A stretch of DNA of 64,000 bases from Rhodovarius crocodyli (GTDB taxonomy: Bacteria > Pseudomonadota > Alphaproteobacteria > Acetobacterales > Acetobacteraceae), in the NCBI GenBank assembly GCA_945901085.1, contig CAMDJV010000001.1:124001-188000 (forward strand), read 5' to 3'. Shown one piece after another: positions 32,767 through 42,185 of the stretch (positions are counted from its first letter, which is position 1; each line of letters starts with the position of its first letter). Both the position numbers and the translations under genes were made by a program. The notes beneath the pieces were generated by a model. The model was not told the origin of the DNA and did no database searches. It was given only the letters and a program-made list of their open reading frames with translations.

Positions 32767-35700
32767 ATGGACCACGCGACCGATATCTTCCCCGAGCCTT
32801 CGCCGGAACCTTCGGATGAGCCGGCACGCAAACCGGTCTCGGCCACGCTGGCGCGGCTGCGCATTGCCGGGTTCAAGAGCTTCGCCGAGCCCACCACGGT
32901 GGAGATTCGCCCGGGCCTGACCGGCATTGTCGGCCCCAATGGCTGCGGCAAATCCAATGTGGTGGAGGCGCTGCGCTGGGCGATGGGCGAGAGCAGCGCG
33001 CGCTCGCTACGGGGCGGCGAGATGGATGACGTGATCTTCGCTGGCACCGCCACCCGCCCGGCGCGCAACCTGGCCGAGGTGACGCTGAGCCTGGAGGATG
33101 CGCTGGGCGTGGCCCCCGCACCGCTCGATGGCGAGCATGAATTGGAGATAGCCCGGCGCATCACCCGGGGCGAGGGCTCGGGCTATCGCATCAATGGGCG
33201 TGAGAGCCGCCAGCGCGATGTGCAAACGCTGTTTGCGGATCTGGCCTCCGGGCCGCGCGCCTCAGGCATGGTCAGCCAGGGCCGGGTGGCGACGCTGATC
33301 GCGGCCAAGCCGGAGGAGCGGCGCGCGGTGCTGGAGGAGGCGGCGGGCATTGCGGGCTTGCGGGCCCGGCGGCACGAGGCGGAGCTGAAACTCCGCCAGG
33401 CGGAGAACAACCTGCTGCGCGCCGATGACCTGACCGGGCAATTGGAGGCGATGCGCGAATCGCTTGGCCGGCAGGCAAAGCAGGCGAGCCGCTACCGCAA
33501 CCTTTCGGGGCTGGTGCGCGATGCCGAGGCGGCGATGTTCGCCCTTATGGTGGCGCGTGCCGGCATGGCGGTGGAGGCCGCGGGGGAGAATCGCAGCGCC
33601 GCTTTGGCCGCGACCCGCCGGGCGGAGGCCCAGGCCGAGGCCGCGACCATCGCCGCGCACGAGGCCGAACAGGCCCTGCCTGCCCCCCGCGCCGCCGAGG
33701 CCGAGGCGCGCACTGCCCTCGAACGCCGCAGGCTGGAGGCCGAAGGGGTGGAAGCGGCCCTGGCCCGCGCCCAGGCCGCGCTCGAGGCCGCCCAGGCCTT
33801 GGCGACGCAAATCGCCGCCGACCTCGCCCATGCCGAGGCGATGGCCGCCGATGCCGCCCAGGCCGAGGCCCGCGCCGGGCGCGAGGATGCCGCCGCCGCC
33901 CAGGCCCTGGCTGCCCTGCCCGCCCGGGTTGAGGATACCACTTCGCGGTTGAGCATGGCCGAGGAGGCGGTGCGCGCGGGCGAGCAGGCGGCCAATATCG
34001 CCACCGACGCCGCCGCCCAGGCCGCCGCCCAGGCCAATCAGATGGCGGCCGAACTCGCCTTTGCCGAGCAGCGGGCGCGTCGGCTCGCCGAGCAGCAAGC
34101 CCGGCTGGAGGCCGACCACGCCGCCGCCGAGGCCACCGCCGTGCCACCCGAAGCCCTGGCGACAGCCGAGGCCGAGGGCGAGGCACGCGGGGTGGCGCAG
34201 CGCGAGGCCCGCGCCCGGCTGGAGGCGGCGGAGGCGGCCCGGGCCGAGGCGGCGAACCAGGCGGCCGAGGCCAATCGGGCCATGGGGGATGCCGAGGCCA
34301 ATCGCGCCCGGACCCGGCGGGAGTTGGAATCGGCCGAGGCGCGGGCCCGCCGCGCCGCCGATCAGGCCCAGGCCATCACCCGCCAGCATGAGCAGGCGCT
34401 GGCGCAGCGCGTGGCCGCCGAGGCCCTGGCCAAGGCCGAGGCAGCGCAGGAGGCGGCCGAGGCCGGAGCGCGCGCCACCGCCCAGGCGCTGAGCGAGGCC
34501 GCCACCGCCCGGCAGGAAGCGGCCGAGGCGCTGGGCCTCGCCCGCCAGGGGGCCAGCGCCGCTGAGGCCGCCGTCACCCGCCTCGCGGCTGAGGTGGAGG
34601 GGCTGAGCGCCACCCTAGCCGGGGCCCGCCCGGCCAATGCGGCGCCGATTATTGATGCCATCACCGTGCCCGAGGGGCTGGAAGCGGCGCTGGGGGCGGC
34701 GCTGGGTGAGGCTTTGGATTCAGCGCGCGACCCGCATGCGGCGCGGCATTGGCGCGCCTTGCCGCCGCTGGCCGTGGCAGCCGCCCTGCCGGCGGGGGCG
34801 ACGGCGCTGGCTGATCTGGTGCAGGCGCCGCCGGAATTGGCGCGGGCCTTGTCGCAGATTGGGCTGATCGAGGGCGATGGCGCGGGATTGCAGGCGGCGC
34901 TGGCCGCTGGGCAATCCCTGGTGGACCGGGCGGGCAAGCTCTGGCGCTGGGATGGCCATACGGTGGCGGCCGGTGGGCCCAATCCGGGCGCGGCGCGGCT
35001 GCAGCAATTGGCCCGGCTGCGGCAGGCCGAGGCGAAGTTTTCCGCCCTGCGCGCGGCGGAGGCGGCGGCGGCGGAGGCCCGCAGCGCGGCCCAGCGCGAG
35101 GAAAACAGAACCGCTCAGGCCGAGGCCGCCGCCCGCAGCGCGCGCGATCAGGCCGAGGCCACGGCGCGGGAGGCCCGGCGCATGGCGGCCGATATCGCCG
35201 CCCGCCACGCCGCCGCGGAGGGCCGGCTGGCCGCGCTGGCGCCGCAAATCGCCCGCATGGCGGCAGAAAGCGAGGAGGCCGAGGCCGGGCTGCGCGCGGC
35301 CCGGGCCGTGCTCGCCGCCCTGCCGGAACTGGCCGCGATGGCCCAGGCCCAGGCGGCGGCCAACCTTGGCCTGCGTCAGGCCCAGGCCGAGGAGCATGCG
35401 GCGCGCGAGGCCCGACGCCTGGCCGAGACGGCGCTGGAACAGGCGCGCGGCACGGCCTCGGCGCTGGCGGCGCGCGCGGCCTCGGCGGCGGCGCGTATTG
35501 CGGCTCTCGCGCCGCAGCGCGAGCGGCTGGGCGCGGAATGGCGTGAGGCGGAGGCCTCGCTGGCGGCCTCGCGCGCTGCCCGGGCCGCGCTGCCGGACCT
35601 CGCCACCGCGCGCGAGGCGGTGGAGCAGGCCAGGCGCGGGCTGAGCGAGGTGCGCGGCGCCGAAAACACCGCCCGGGCCGAGCGCGCCAGCTTGCTGGCC

Positions 35701-36831
35701 GAGGGCGAGCGGCTGGCCCTCCGCCGCGCCAGCCTGGCTGAGGAGCGCGCCGGCTGGGCGGCTCGGCGGGAGGATGCGGCCGGCCGCGTGACGGGGCTGC
35801 AGGCGCGGGCCGAGGCCGCCGTGGCCGAGGTGGCGCGGCTGGCGGATTTGCCCTCAGAGGCCACAGCCCAGCGCGATGCCGCCGCCCGCCACCTCGCCGC
35901 CGCCGAGGCCGCGCATGCCGAGGCACAGGCCGCGTTGAATGCGGCCGAGGCCCGGCTACGCGCTGCCCTTGATACCAGGCGTGACGCCGATGCCGGCTTC
36001 AGCATTGCGCGCGAAAACCAACTGCGCGCCGAGGCGGCGCTGGAGGCGGCACAGACCGCCGGGCAGGCACTAGCCGCCCGAGTGATCGAACGGCTGGGTG
36101 AGGATGCCAGCCTGCCAGACCCTGGCGAAGACCCAGGTGAGGCCGCCGAGGAGCGCGCCCGGCGCAAGCTCGACCGGCTGAGCCGTGAGCGGGAGGAGAT
36201 GGGGCCGGTCAATCTTCGTGCTGAGATTGAATTGGCCGAGGTGGAGCAGCGGCTGGTCGATATCGCCCGCGAGCGGGAGGAGATCACCGCCGCCATCGCC
36301 AAGCTGCGCGGCACGATCGGGCATTTGAACCGCGATGCGCGGGCGCGGCTGCGCGAGGTGTTCGACCGGGTGGACCGGGAATTTCAGGCACTGTTCCAGA
36401 AACTCTTCGGCGGTGGGCGGGCGCATATTGCGCTCGTCGGCAATGAGGACCCGCTGGAGGCTGGCCTCGAGATTTTCGCCGAACCGCCGGGTAAGAAGCT
36501 CTCCGCCCTCTCGCTGCTCTCAGGCGGCGAGCAGGCGCTGACGGCGCTGTCGCTCATCTTTGCGGTGTTTCGCTGCCAACCGGCGCCGGTTTGCGTGCTG
36601 GACGAGGTGGATGCGCCGCTGGATGACGCGAATGTGGAGCGGCTTTGCGACCTGCTCGATGCCATGGTGCAGGATGGCGCGACCCGGTTTCTGATCATCA
36701 CCCACCATGCGCTGACCATGGCGCGGATGCATCGGCTCTATGGTGTGACGATGCAGGAGCGGGGGGTTTCGCGGCTGCTGAGTGTTGATCTGGGCCAGGC
36801 GGTGGCGATGGTGGAGCAGCCGCTGGCTTAA
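32767..36831 (+). CDS. smc: Chromosome segregation protein SMC
   Basis: 1354 residues, clearly longer than the usual ~1150-1200. The N-terminal head has FKSFAEPT and Walker A GPNGCGKSN at about 56-64. The hinge lies near residues 615-740 (PIIDAITVPEGLEAALGAAL). The C-terminal head has LSGGEQALTALSLIFAV (signature) and CVLDEVDAPLDDANV (Walker B and D-loop). The two arms are extremely rich in Ala, Glu and Arg. SMC compacts and segregates the chromosome with ScpA and ScpB, not encoded here. The start at ATG 32767 is close behind a short 16-codon frame of no evident value. Confidence 0.94.
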   Translation: MDHATDIFPEPSPEPSDEPARKPVSATLARLRIAGFKSFAEPTTVEIRPGLTGIVGPNGCGKSNVVEALRWAMGESSARSLRGGEMDDVIFAGTATRPARNLAEVTLSLEDALGVAPAPLDGEHELEIARRITRGEGSGYRINGRESRQRDVQTLFADLASGPRASGMVSQGRVATLIAAKPEERRAVLEEAAGIAGLRARRHEAELKLRQAENNLLRADDLTGQLEAMRESLGRQAKQASRYRNLSGLVRDAEAAMFALMVARAGMAVEAAGENRSAALAATRRAEAQAEAATIAAHEAEQALPAPRAAEAEARTALERRRLEAEGVEAALARAQAALEAAQALATQIAADLAHAEAMAADAAQAEARAGREDAAAAQALAALPARVEDTTSRLSMAEEAVRAGEQAANIATDAAAQAAAQANQMAAELAFAEQRARRLAEQQARLEADHAAAEATAVPPEALATAEAEGEARGVAQREARARLEAAEAARAEAANQAAEANRAMGDAEANRARTRRELESAEARARRAADQAQAITRQHEQALAQRVAAEALAKAEAAQEAAEAGARATAQALSEAATARQEAAEALGLARQGASAAEAAVTRLAAEVEGLSATLAGARPANAAPIIDAITVPEGLEAALGAALGEALDSARDPHAARHWRALPPLAVAAALPAGATALADLVQAPPELARALSQIGLIEGDGAGLQAALAAGQSLVDRAGKLWRWDGHTVAAGGPNPGAARLQQLARLRQAEAKFSALRAAEAAAAEARSAAQREENRTAQAEAAARSARDQAEATAREARRMAADIAARHAAAEGRLAALAPQIARMAAESEEAEAGLRAARAVLAALPELAAMAQAQAAANLGLRQAQAEEHAAREARRLAETALEQARGTASALAARAASAAARIAALAPQRERLGAEWREAEASLAASRAARAALPDLATAREAVEQARRGLSEVRGAENTARAERASLLAEGERLALRRASLAEERAGWAARREDAAGRVTGLQARAEAAVAEVARLADLPSEATAQRDAAARHLAAAEAAHAEAQAALNAAEARLRAALDTRRDADAGFSIARENQLRAEAALEAAQTAGQALAARVIERLGEDASLPDPGEDPGEAAEERARRKLDRLSREREEMGPVNLRAEIELAEVEQRLVDIAREREEITAAIAKLRGTIGHLNRDARARLREVFDRVDREFQALFQKLFGGGRAHIALVGNEDPLEAGLEIFAEPPGKKLSALSLLSGGEQALTALSLIFAVFRCQPAPVCVLDEVDAPLDDANVERLCDLLDAMVQDGATRFLIITHHALTMARMHRLYGVTMQERGVSRLLSVDLGQAVAMVEQPLA

Positions 36832-36845
36832 ACACAGGGGTGGTA

Positions 36846-36865
36846 TGAACCCACTGGTTCGTTCA
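36846..36865. promoter_or_regulatory. Candidate TetR-family operator upstream of the regulator gene
   Basis: TGAACCCACTGGTTCGTTCA has palindromic outer arms TGAAC/GTTCA and an inner GAACC/GGTTC. It matches the site at 38427-38446 in 15 of 20 positions and starts 30 bp before the TetR start codon, which suggests autoregulation. It is inferred from symmetry and recurrence. Confidence 0.65.
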
Positions 36866-36875
36866 AACTTGGGTT

Positions 36876-37502
36876 ATGGAAAAACGCAGCCGCGCGCCGG
36901 AGCAGACCCGCCGCGCCATTATTGATGCCGCCATCGTGGAATTCGCCGATAAGGGGCTGAGCGGCGCCCGGGTGGATGAGATCGCCGCGCGCACCGCCAC
37001 CACCAAGCGGATGATCTATTATTATTTCGGCGGCAAGGAGCAGCTCTACGCCACGGTGCTGGAGGAGCTGTATGGCGGCATTCGCGATGCCGAGCGGGCG
37101 CTGGATCTGGACCGCCTCGCCCCCATGGCGGCGCTCAAGCGGTTGGTGGAGACGACTTTTGACTATCATGCCGCGCATCCCGAATTCGTTCGGCTGGTGG
37201 CGGTGGAGAATATTCATTCCGCCCGGCATCTCGCTTTGCTGCCCAATATCATCGCCCGCAATGCTTCGGTGCTGGAGGGGCTGCAAAGCCTGCTCGACCG
37301 TGGCGTGGCCGAGGGGGTGTTTCGCCCGGGGATCGCGGCGCTGGACCTGCATATGCTGATCAGCGGCCATAGCTTTCACCGCGTTTCCAACCGCCACACC
37401 CTCGCGGCGCTATTTGGCGAGGATTTGACCCTGGGCGCGGTGGCAGCGCGGCAGCGTGGGATGCTGGTGGAGGTTGTGGCGCGCTATGTCAGCCCCGGGT
37501 GA
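36876..37502 (+). CDS. TetR/AcrR-family transcription regulator
   Basis: 208 residues. The N-terminal helix-turn-helix reads TRRAIIDAAIVEFADKGLSG then VDEIAARTATTKRMIYYYFG, complete and typical of TetR proteins; the C-terminal ligand-binding part contains TFDYHAAHPEFVRLVAVEN. It probably represses the shikimate dehydrogenase and TTT genes downstream, since the same palindrome lies before this gene and in their divergent promoter. The ligand may be quinate, shikimate or a derived aromatic acid. It overlaps the convergent dehydrogenase gene by 19 bp. Confidence 0.92.
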   Translation: MEKRSRAPEQTRRAIIDAAIVEFADKGLSGARVDEIAARTATTKRMIYYYFGGKEQLYATVLEELYGGIRDAERALDLDRLAPMAALKRLVETTFDYHAAHPEFVRLVAVENIHSARHLALLPNIIARNASVLEGLQSLLDRGVAEGVFRPGIAALDLHMLISGHSFHRVSNRHTLAALFGEDLTLGAVAARQRGMLVEVVARYVSPG

Positions 37503-38386
37503 CTGATCGCGGCGAGAAAACCCTGGCGCATGCGCGGCGCATCGGGTTCGCGCCCGGTGAAGTGGCGGAAGGCATCGGCCGCCTGATAGACCGCCATGCC
37601 GCCGCCATCGGCCACCCTGGCACCCTGTGCGCGCGCGGCCTGGAGCAGCGCCGTGTCGATGGGCACATAGACCACCTCGGCCACCCAGAGATCGGCCCGC
37701 AGCAGCGCCGCCGGCAAGGGCAGGCCGGGATGCTTCGCCATGCCCATGGGGGTGGCATGCACCAGGCCGTGGGCTGCCGCGATGGCGGGGCCGAGCGCGG
37801 GGCCTGCCACGGCGCGGCCGGGGCCGAAATGGGCGTTGAGATTGGCGGCCAGGCCCGCCGCGCGGGTATCATCCATGTCGAAAATCGTGAGTTGCGCGGC
37901 CCCCATGGAGAGCACGGCATGGGCCACCGCAGCGCCTGCGCCGCCGGCGCCGATCTGCACCACCTGGCCCATCGCCGCACCGGGCAATTGCAGGCGAAAG
38001 CCGGCGGCAAAGCCCGAGGCATCGGTGTTGTGGCCCATACGGCGCCCGGCCTCGAAGACCACGGTGTTCACCGCACCCAGCGCCCGCGCCTCGTCGGAGA
38101 GCGCATCGAGCAGCGGGATGACCGCCTGCTTGGCGGGATAGGTGATGTTCAGGCCGCGATAGCCCGCGGCCTGCGCGTGATCGAGCAATTGCGGCAGGGC
38201 CTCGACGCCCAAGCCCAGCACATCGAGGTCAATGCGGCGATATTCCAGCGCAAAACCCTGCGCCGCCGCCTCGGCCACATGCATGGCGGGCGTGCGGGAG
38301 CCGGCAATGCCGCTGCCGATCAGCCCGAGCAGCATGGTGCCGGGGGCGGCGGGGGCGAAGACATCGCGCTCGGCCAAAGGGGGCAT
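37484..38386 (-). CDS. Shikimate/quinate dehydrogenase (AroE family)
   Basis: 300 residues. GLIGSGIAGSRTPAMH opens the substrate domain; the catalytic Lys and its setting appear in NITYPAKQAVIPLLD, the Asp in GHNTDASGF, the cofactor loop is GAGGAGAAVA, and the conserved end has GMAVYQAADAFRHFTG. The N-terminal SxS of biosynthetic AroE is replaced by SRT, as in catabolic quinate/shikimate dehydrogenases. ATG at 38386 is preferred over 38404 because GAGGAAG lies before it. The context (TTT uptake, dehydroshikimate dehydratase) supports a catabolic role, oxidising quinate or shikimate. Confidence 0.88.
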   Translation of the reverse strand: MPPLAERDVFAPAAPGTMLLGLIGSGIAGSRTPAMHVAEAAAQGFALEYRRIDLDVLGLGVEALPQLLDHAQAAGYRGLNITYPAKQAVIPLLDALSDEARALGAVNTVVFEAGRRMGHNTDASGFAAGFRLQLPGAAMGQVVQIGAGGAGAAVAHAVLSMGAAQLTIFDMDDTRAAGLAANLNAHFGPGRAVAGPALGPAIAAAHGLVHATPMGMAKHPGLPLPAALLRADLWVAEVVYVPIDTALLQAARAQGARVADGGGMAVYQAADAFRHFTGREPDAPRMRQGFLAAISHPGLT

Positions 38387-38426
38387 GATGGGCTTCCTCA
38401 GCATTGTATTGGTGCTTGACGGTTAA

Positions 38427-38446
38427 TGTACCAACCGGTACGTACA
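38427..38446. promoter_or_regulatory. Candidate TetR-family operator in the divergent promoter
   Basis: TGTACCAACCGGTACGTACA: arms TGTAC/GTACA around the palindromic core ACCGGT. It sits 41 bp from the dehydrogenase start and 61 bp from the TTT start, so one bound repressor could block both. The sequence matches the site before the TetR gene at 15 of 20 positions. Confidence 0.7.
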
Positions 38447-38506
38447 CGTCAACGACGTAACATCGTCGGGCCAAGGAACATCCATCCAGGGAACGGAGCG
38501 CAATCC

Positions 38507-39481
38507 ATGTCAGCCATTTCACGCCGTCAGCTTGCCGCAGGCCTGGGGCTTTTCGCCCTGCCCGCCAGCGCGCAGGAGGCCTTTCCGGGCAGCCGACCCG
38601 TTACCATCGTCGTCGCCTGGGCGCCGGGTGGTTCGACCGATTTCGTGGGCCGCCTGGTGGCCCAGGCGCTGACGGCGCAGCTCGGTGGCAGCTTTGTGGT
38701 GGATAATCGCCCGGGTGCCTCGGGCACGGTGGGCCATGCCTCGGTGGCGCGGGCGCGGCCTGATGGCCATACCCTGCTGATGGGGGTGAACTCCACCTTC
38801 GCCATGAGCCGCCATCTCTTCCCGCAGCGCGGCTATGATGATGATCGCGGCTTTGTCGGCATCGGCCGGGTGGCGATCTCGCCGATCATGCTCTGCACCA
38901 ATGCGCAAAGCGGGGTGCGCGATATTGCCGCTTTCGTGGCGCGGGCGAAGGCACAGCCGGGGCAGATGAGCTATGCCTCCTCTGGGGCGGGTTCCTCGGC
39001 GCATCTGGCGACTGAATTGTTCCTCCGTGGCGCTGGCATCACTGTGCAGAACGTGACCTATCGCGGCGGCGCGCCGGCGGTGCAGGCGCTGATCACCAAT
39101 GAAGTGCAGCTTGCCATGGTTGATGCGGTGACGGCGCTGCCACTGATGCAGGCGGGGCAGATTGTCGCACTCGGCGTCTCGACGCTGGCGCGCAACCCGC
39201 TCGCGCCCGCCGTGCCGACCATCGCCGAGAGCGGTTTCCCCGGCTTTGAGGCGACCTCGGATTTCGCCCTGATGGCGCCGGCCGGCACGCCGGATGCGAT
39301 CATCCGTACGCTCTCCCGTGGCCTGACTGCGGCACTGGCCGATGCCGATGTGGTGGGGCGGATGCGGGCGAGTTCCATCATCCCCACCCCCGGCACGCCG
39401 GAGGCCTTCCCGGCCTATCTGACCGCCGAGAGCGCCAAATGGGGTGAGCTGATCCGCGCGCGTGGCATCACACTGGAATAG
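38507..39481 (+). CDS. TTT-family (Bug) periplasmic solute-binding protein
   Basis: 324 residues. Signal sequence MSAISRRQLAAGLGLFALPA with cleavage near ASA, then RPVTIVVAWAPGGSTDFVGR and VVDNRPGASGTVG, which are Bug-family hallmarks, and a regular C-terminal lobe. It probably delivers the module's substrate (quinate, shikimate or a related carboxylate) to a TctAB permease encoded elsewhere. ATG at 38507 follows GGAACGGAG. It is 22 bp upstream of the dehydratase gene and very likely co-transcribed with it. Confidence 0.92.
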   Translation: MSAISRRQLAAGLGLFALPASAQEAFPGSRPVTIVVAWAPGGSTDFVGRLVAQALTAQLGGSFVVDNRPGASGTVGHASVARARPDGHTLLMGVNSTFAMSRHLFPQRGYDDDRGFVGIGRVAISPIMLCTNAQSGVRDIAAFVARAKAQPGQMSYASSGAGSSAHLATELFLRGAGITVQNVTYRGGAPAVQALITNEVQLAMVDAVTALPLMQAGQIVALGVSTLARNPLAPAVPTIAESGFPGFEATSDFALMAPAGTPDAIIRTLSRGLTAALADADVVGRMRASSIIPTPGTPEAFPAYLTAESAKWGELIRARGITLE

Positions 39482-39503
39482 GCGTATCCGCCCGGGAGCA
39501 GCC

Positions 39504-41327
39504 ATGAAACGCGCCATCGCCACTGTCTGCCTCTCGGGCTCGCTGCCGGATAAGTTGGAGGCCGCCGCCGCTGCCGGCTTTGAGGGGGTGGAGATTTTCG
39601 AGAGTGATCTCCTCACCTTTGAGGGCTCGCCCTCCGAAGCGGGAGCGATGGCGCGTGATCTGGGGCTGGAGATTTCGCTCTTTCAGCCCTTCCGCGATTT
39701 TGAGGCCATGCCCGCGCCGCTGCGAGCGAGGAATATGGACCGGGCGGAGCGCAAATTCGACACCATGGCGGCGCTGGGTGCCGGGCTGATTCTGGTCTGC
39801 AGCAATACCCAAGCCACCTGCATCGACGACCCCGCCCGCGCCGCCGCTGATCTGCATGAGATGGCCGAGCGGGCGGCCAGGCGCGGCTTTCGCGTGGGTT
39901 TTGAGGCGCTGGCCTGGGGCCGCCACACGAAGCGCTGGCGCCAGGCCTGGGACATTGTGCAAAGGGGCGACCACCCTGCGCTGGGGCTGGTGCTGGATAG
40001 TTTCCACACCCTCGCACTGGGCGACGATCTGGCAGGGCTTGATGTGCCGGGGGAGAAGATCTTCTTCGTCCAACTCGCCGATGCGCCCCGGCTGGATATG
40101 GATGTGCTCAGTTGGTCGCGGCATTTCCGCAATTTTCCCGGCCAGGGGGATCTGGCGGTGGCGGGGTTTACCCGGGCGGTGTTGCAGGCGGGCTATACCG
40201 GGCCGCTCTCGCTGGAAGTGTTCAATGATGAGTTCCGCGCCGCCCCCGCCCGGCGCATTGCCCGCGATGGGCTGCGCAGCCTGATCTGGTTGGCCGATCA
40301 GGTGGGGTTGGCGCCGCTGCCGGCGCTGCCGCGGCTTTCGGGCATTGAGTTCATCGAATTCGCGGTGGATGAGGCGGCGCGTGAGGCGCTTGGGGGCTAT
40401 CTGGCCACGCTGGGCTTTCATCACGCGGGGACGCATAAATCCAAGCAGGTGGAGCTGTGGCGGGCCGGTGCGGCCAATCTGGTGCTCAATGCCGAGCCTG
40501 ATAGCGCAGCACAGGAACGCTTCCAGATGACCGGACCCACGGTCTGCGCCATGGCGCTGCTGGTGGATGACCCGGCCCGGCTGGCGGCCCGCGCCCGCGC
40601 CCTGCTCTGCAGCGTCTGGCACGAAAAACGCGGCGCGGGGGAGCGCGACATCCCTGCCATCCGCGCCCCCGATGGCATGCTGCTGCATCTGGTGCAGGCG
40701 GGGGCGGCGCCGATTTGGCAGGATGATTTCCATCTGCTGCCCACGCCGCCGGGTGCGGCGCTGGGGGTGGATCACGTCGCACAGGCGCTCTCGCCCGAAT
40801 TGATCGAGGGTTTCGCGCTGTTTTATCGTGCGGTGCTGGGCCTCGCCCCGGATGCGCCCTGGGAATTGCCCGACCCCTTTGGCATTGTCCGCTCGCGTGC
40901 CTGGGTGAGCGCGGATGGCGCGGTGCGCCTGCCGCTCAATGTCAGCGAAAGCAGCCGGACAGGGACGGGGCGTTTCGTCTCGGCCTATGCCGGGGCGGGG
41001 GTGCATCATATCGCCTTAGCGGTGCGCGACGCGGCAGCAGCGGTGGCGGGCATGGCAGGGGCGCCGCTGCTGGAAATTGCCGAAAATTACTACGAGGATC
41101 TCGGGGCGCGGCTGGACTTGGATGAGGCTGGGCTGGAAGCACTCCGGGCGCATCATCTGCTCTATGATCAGGATGGCTCAGGGGCAGGCTTCCGCCATGC
41201 CTATACCCTGCCCTTCGAGGAGCGGTTCTTCTTTGAATTCGTCGAGCGCGATGCCGGCTATGCCGGGTTTGGCGCGGCGAATGCGGGGGCGCGGATGGCG
41301 GCGCAGCGGCGGGGCGCCAGGCGGTAA
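39504..41327 (+). CDS. 3-dehydroshikimate dehydratase, QsuB-like two-domain enzyme
   Basis: 607 residues. Residues 1-280 are a sugar-isomerase-type TIM barrel whose metal ligands Glu134 (GFEALAW), Asp165 (LDSFH), Gln190 (FVQLAD) and Glu238 (SLEVFN) sit where QsuB has its own. Residues 290-600 are a 4-hydroxyphenylpyruvate-dioxygenase-like domain with a His-His-Glu set (GVDHVAQAL, GVHHIALAV, FFFEFVERDAGY). QsuB converts 3-dehydroshikimate to protocatechuate through the barrel domain; the second domain has no established role in that reaction. The enzyme completes the pathway begun by the neighbouring dehydrogenase, apart from the quinate branch's dehydroquinase. Confidence 0.9.
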   Translation: MKRAIATVCLSGSLPDKLEAAAAAGFEGVEIFESDLLTFEGSPSEAGAMARDLGLEISLFQPFRDFEAMPAPLRARNMDRAERKFDTMAALGAGLILVCSNTQATCIDDPARAAADLHEMAERAARRGFRVGFEALAWGRHTKRWRQAWDIVQRGDHPALGLVLDSFHTLALGDDLAGLDVPGEKIFFVQLADAPRLDMDVLSWSRHFRNFPGQGDLAVAGFTRAVLQAGYTGPLSLEVFNDEFRAAPARRIARDGLRSLIWLADQVGLAPLPALPRLSGIEFIEFAVDEAAREALGGYLATLGFHHAGTHKSKQVELWRAGAANLVLNAEPDSAAQERFQMTGPTVCAMALLVDDPARLAARARALLCSVWHEKRGAGERDIPAIRAPDGMLLHLVQAGAAPIWQDDFHLLPTPPGAALGVDHVAQALSPELIEGFALFYRAVLGLAPDAPWELPDPFGIVRSRAWVSADGAVRLPLNVSESSRTGTGRFVSAYAGAGVHHIALAVRDAAAAVAGMAGAPLLEIAENYYEDLGARLDLDEAGLEALRAHHLLYDQDGSGAGFRHAYTLPFEERFFFEFVERDAGYAGFGAANAGARMAAQRRGARR

Positions 41328-41348
41328 AGCCCAGCGCCCCGGCATTTT

Positions 41349-42185
41349 TTACTTCAGCGGGAAGCCCATGCCGCGCAGCACGGCGACCATCTTGTCGCGC
41401 CCGCTCAGCGCGGCGAGTTTGCCCATGCGCAGCAGCACCCGGCCGGACCAGTTTTCATCGCCCATGCCGCTGCGGCGGGAGAAGCCGGCCATTTCCTCGT
41501 CATAGGCTTTTACCAGCGCCGGCTCCTCGGTGTTGCCATAGCTGTCGTGGAACAGGATGGCCTCTTGCGGCAGGCGGGGCTTGACCGCATTGGCCACGCC
41601 ATCGGCCGCGTAACCCACGCAAAGGCCGAAGACGCCCATGGTTCCCTGGGGCAGGTTCAGCAGCGCGCCGACCTCGGCGGGGTTGTTGCGCATCGCGCCG
41701 ATATAGACGGTGGACATGCCCAGCGATTCGGCGGCGATGACGGCGTTCTGCCCGGCGAGGGCGGCATCGATCGCGGCGACCAGGAAGGTCTCGAGGAAGG
41801 GCATGGTCTCCATCTCGACGCCCATGGCATCGGCCATGCGCTGGTTGCGCGAGACATCGGCGAGGAACACCAAAAAGAGCGGGCACTGCATGATGTGCTT
41901 TTGGTTGTTCGACAGCCGGGCGAATTCGGCCTTTTTCGCGGGGTCCGTGACGGCGATGGCCGACCAGGTTTGCAGGTTGGAGGAGGTGGCGGCGGATTGC
42001 GCGGCGGCGATCAGCGTCTCCAGCGTGCCTTCGGGCAGGGCGTCGGGCTTATAGCCGCGGATGGAGCGGTGGCTGAGCAGCAGCGCGATATGCTCGTTCC
42101 AGGGGCCGGCGGCCGGGATGGCGGCGCCATAGCGCAGGGCAAGGGCTTCGGTGCGGCTGGTGGTGCCGGGGGTGGCGATATCCAT
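41349..42185 (-). CDS. NfsA-type nitroreductase family flavoprotein
   Basis: 278 residues. HRSIRGYKPDALPEGTLETL is the FMN-binding start of the NfsA/FRP group, AAQSAATSSNLQTWSAIAV the next flavin contact, and PQGTMGVFGLCVGYA the dimer segment. It should use NAD(P)H to reduce nitro or quinone compounds, with FMN as cofactor. It converges with the QsuB-like gene over 21 bp, and its promoter faces that of queG. Confidence 0.9.
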   Translation of the reverse strand: MDIATPGTTSRTEALALRYGAAIPAAGPWNEHIALLLSHRSIRGYKPDALPEGTLETLIAAAQSAATSSNLQTWSAIAVTDPAKKAEFARLSNNQKHIMQCPLFLVFLADVSRNQRMADAMGVEMETMPFLETFLVAAIDAALAGQNAVIAAESLGMSTVYIGAMRNNPAEVGALLNLPQGTMGVFGLCVGYAADGVANAVKPRLPQEAILFHDSYGNTEEPALVKAYDEEMAGFSRRSGMGDENWSGRVLLRMGKLAALSGRDKMVAVLRGMGFPLK

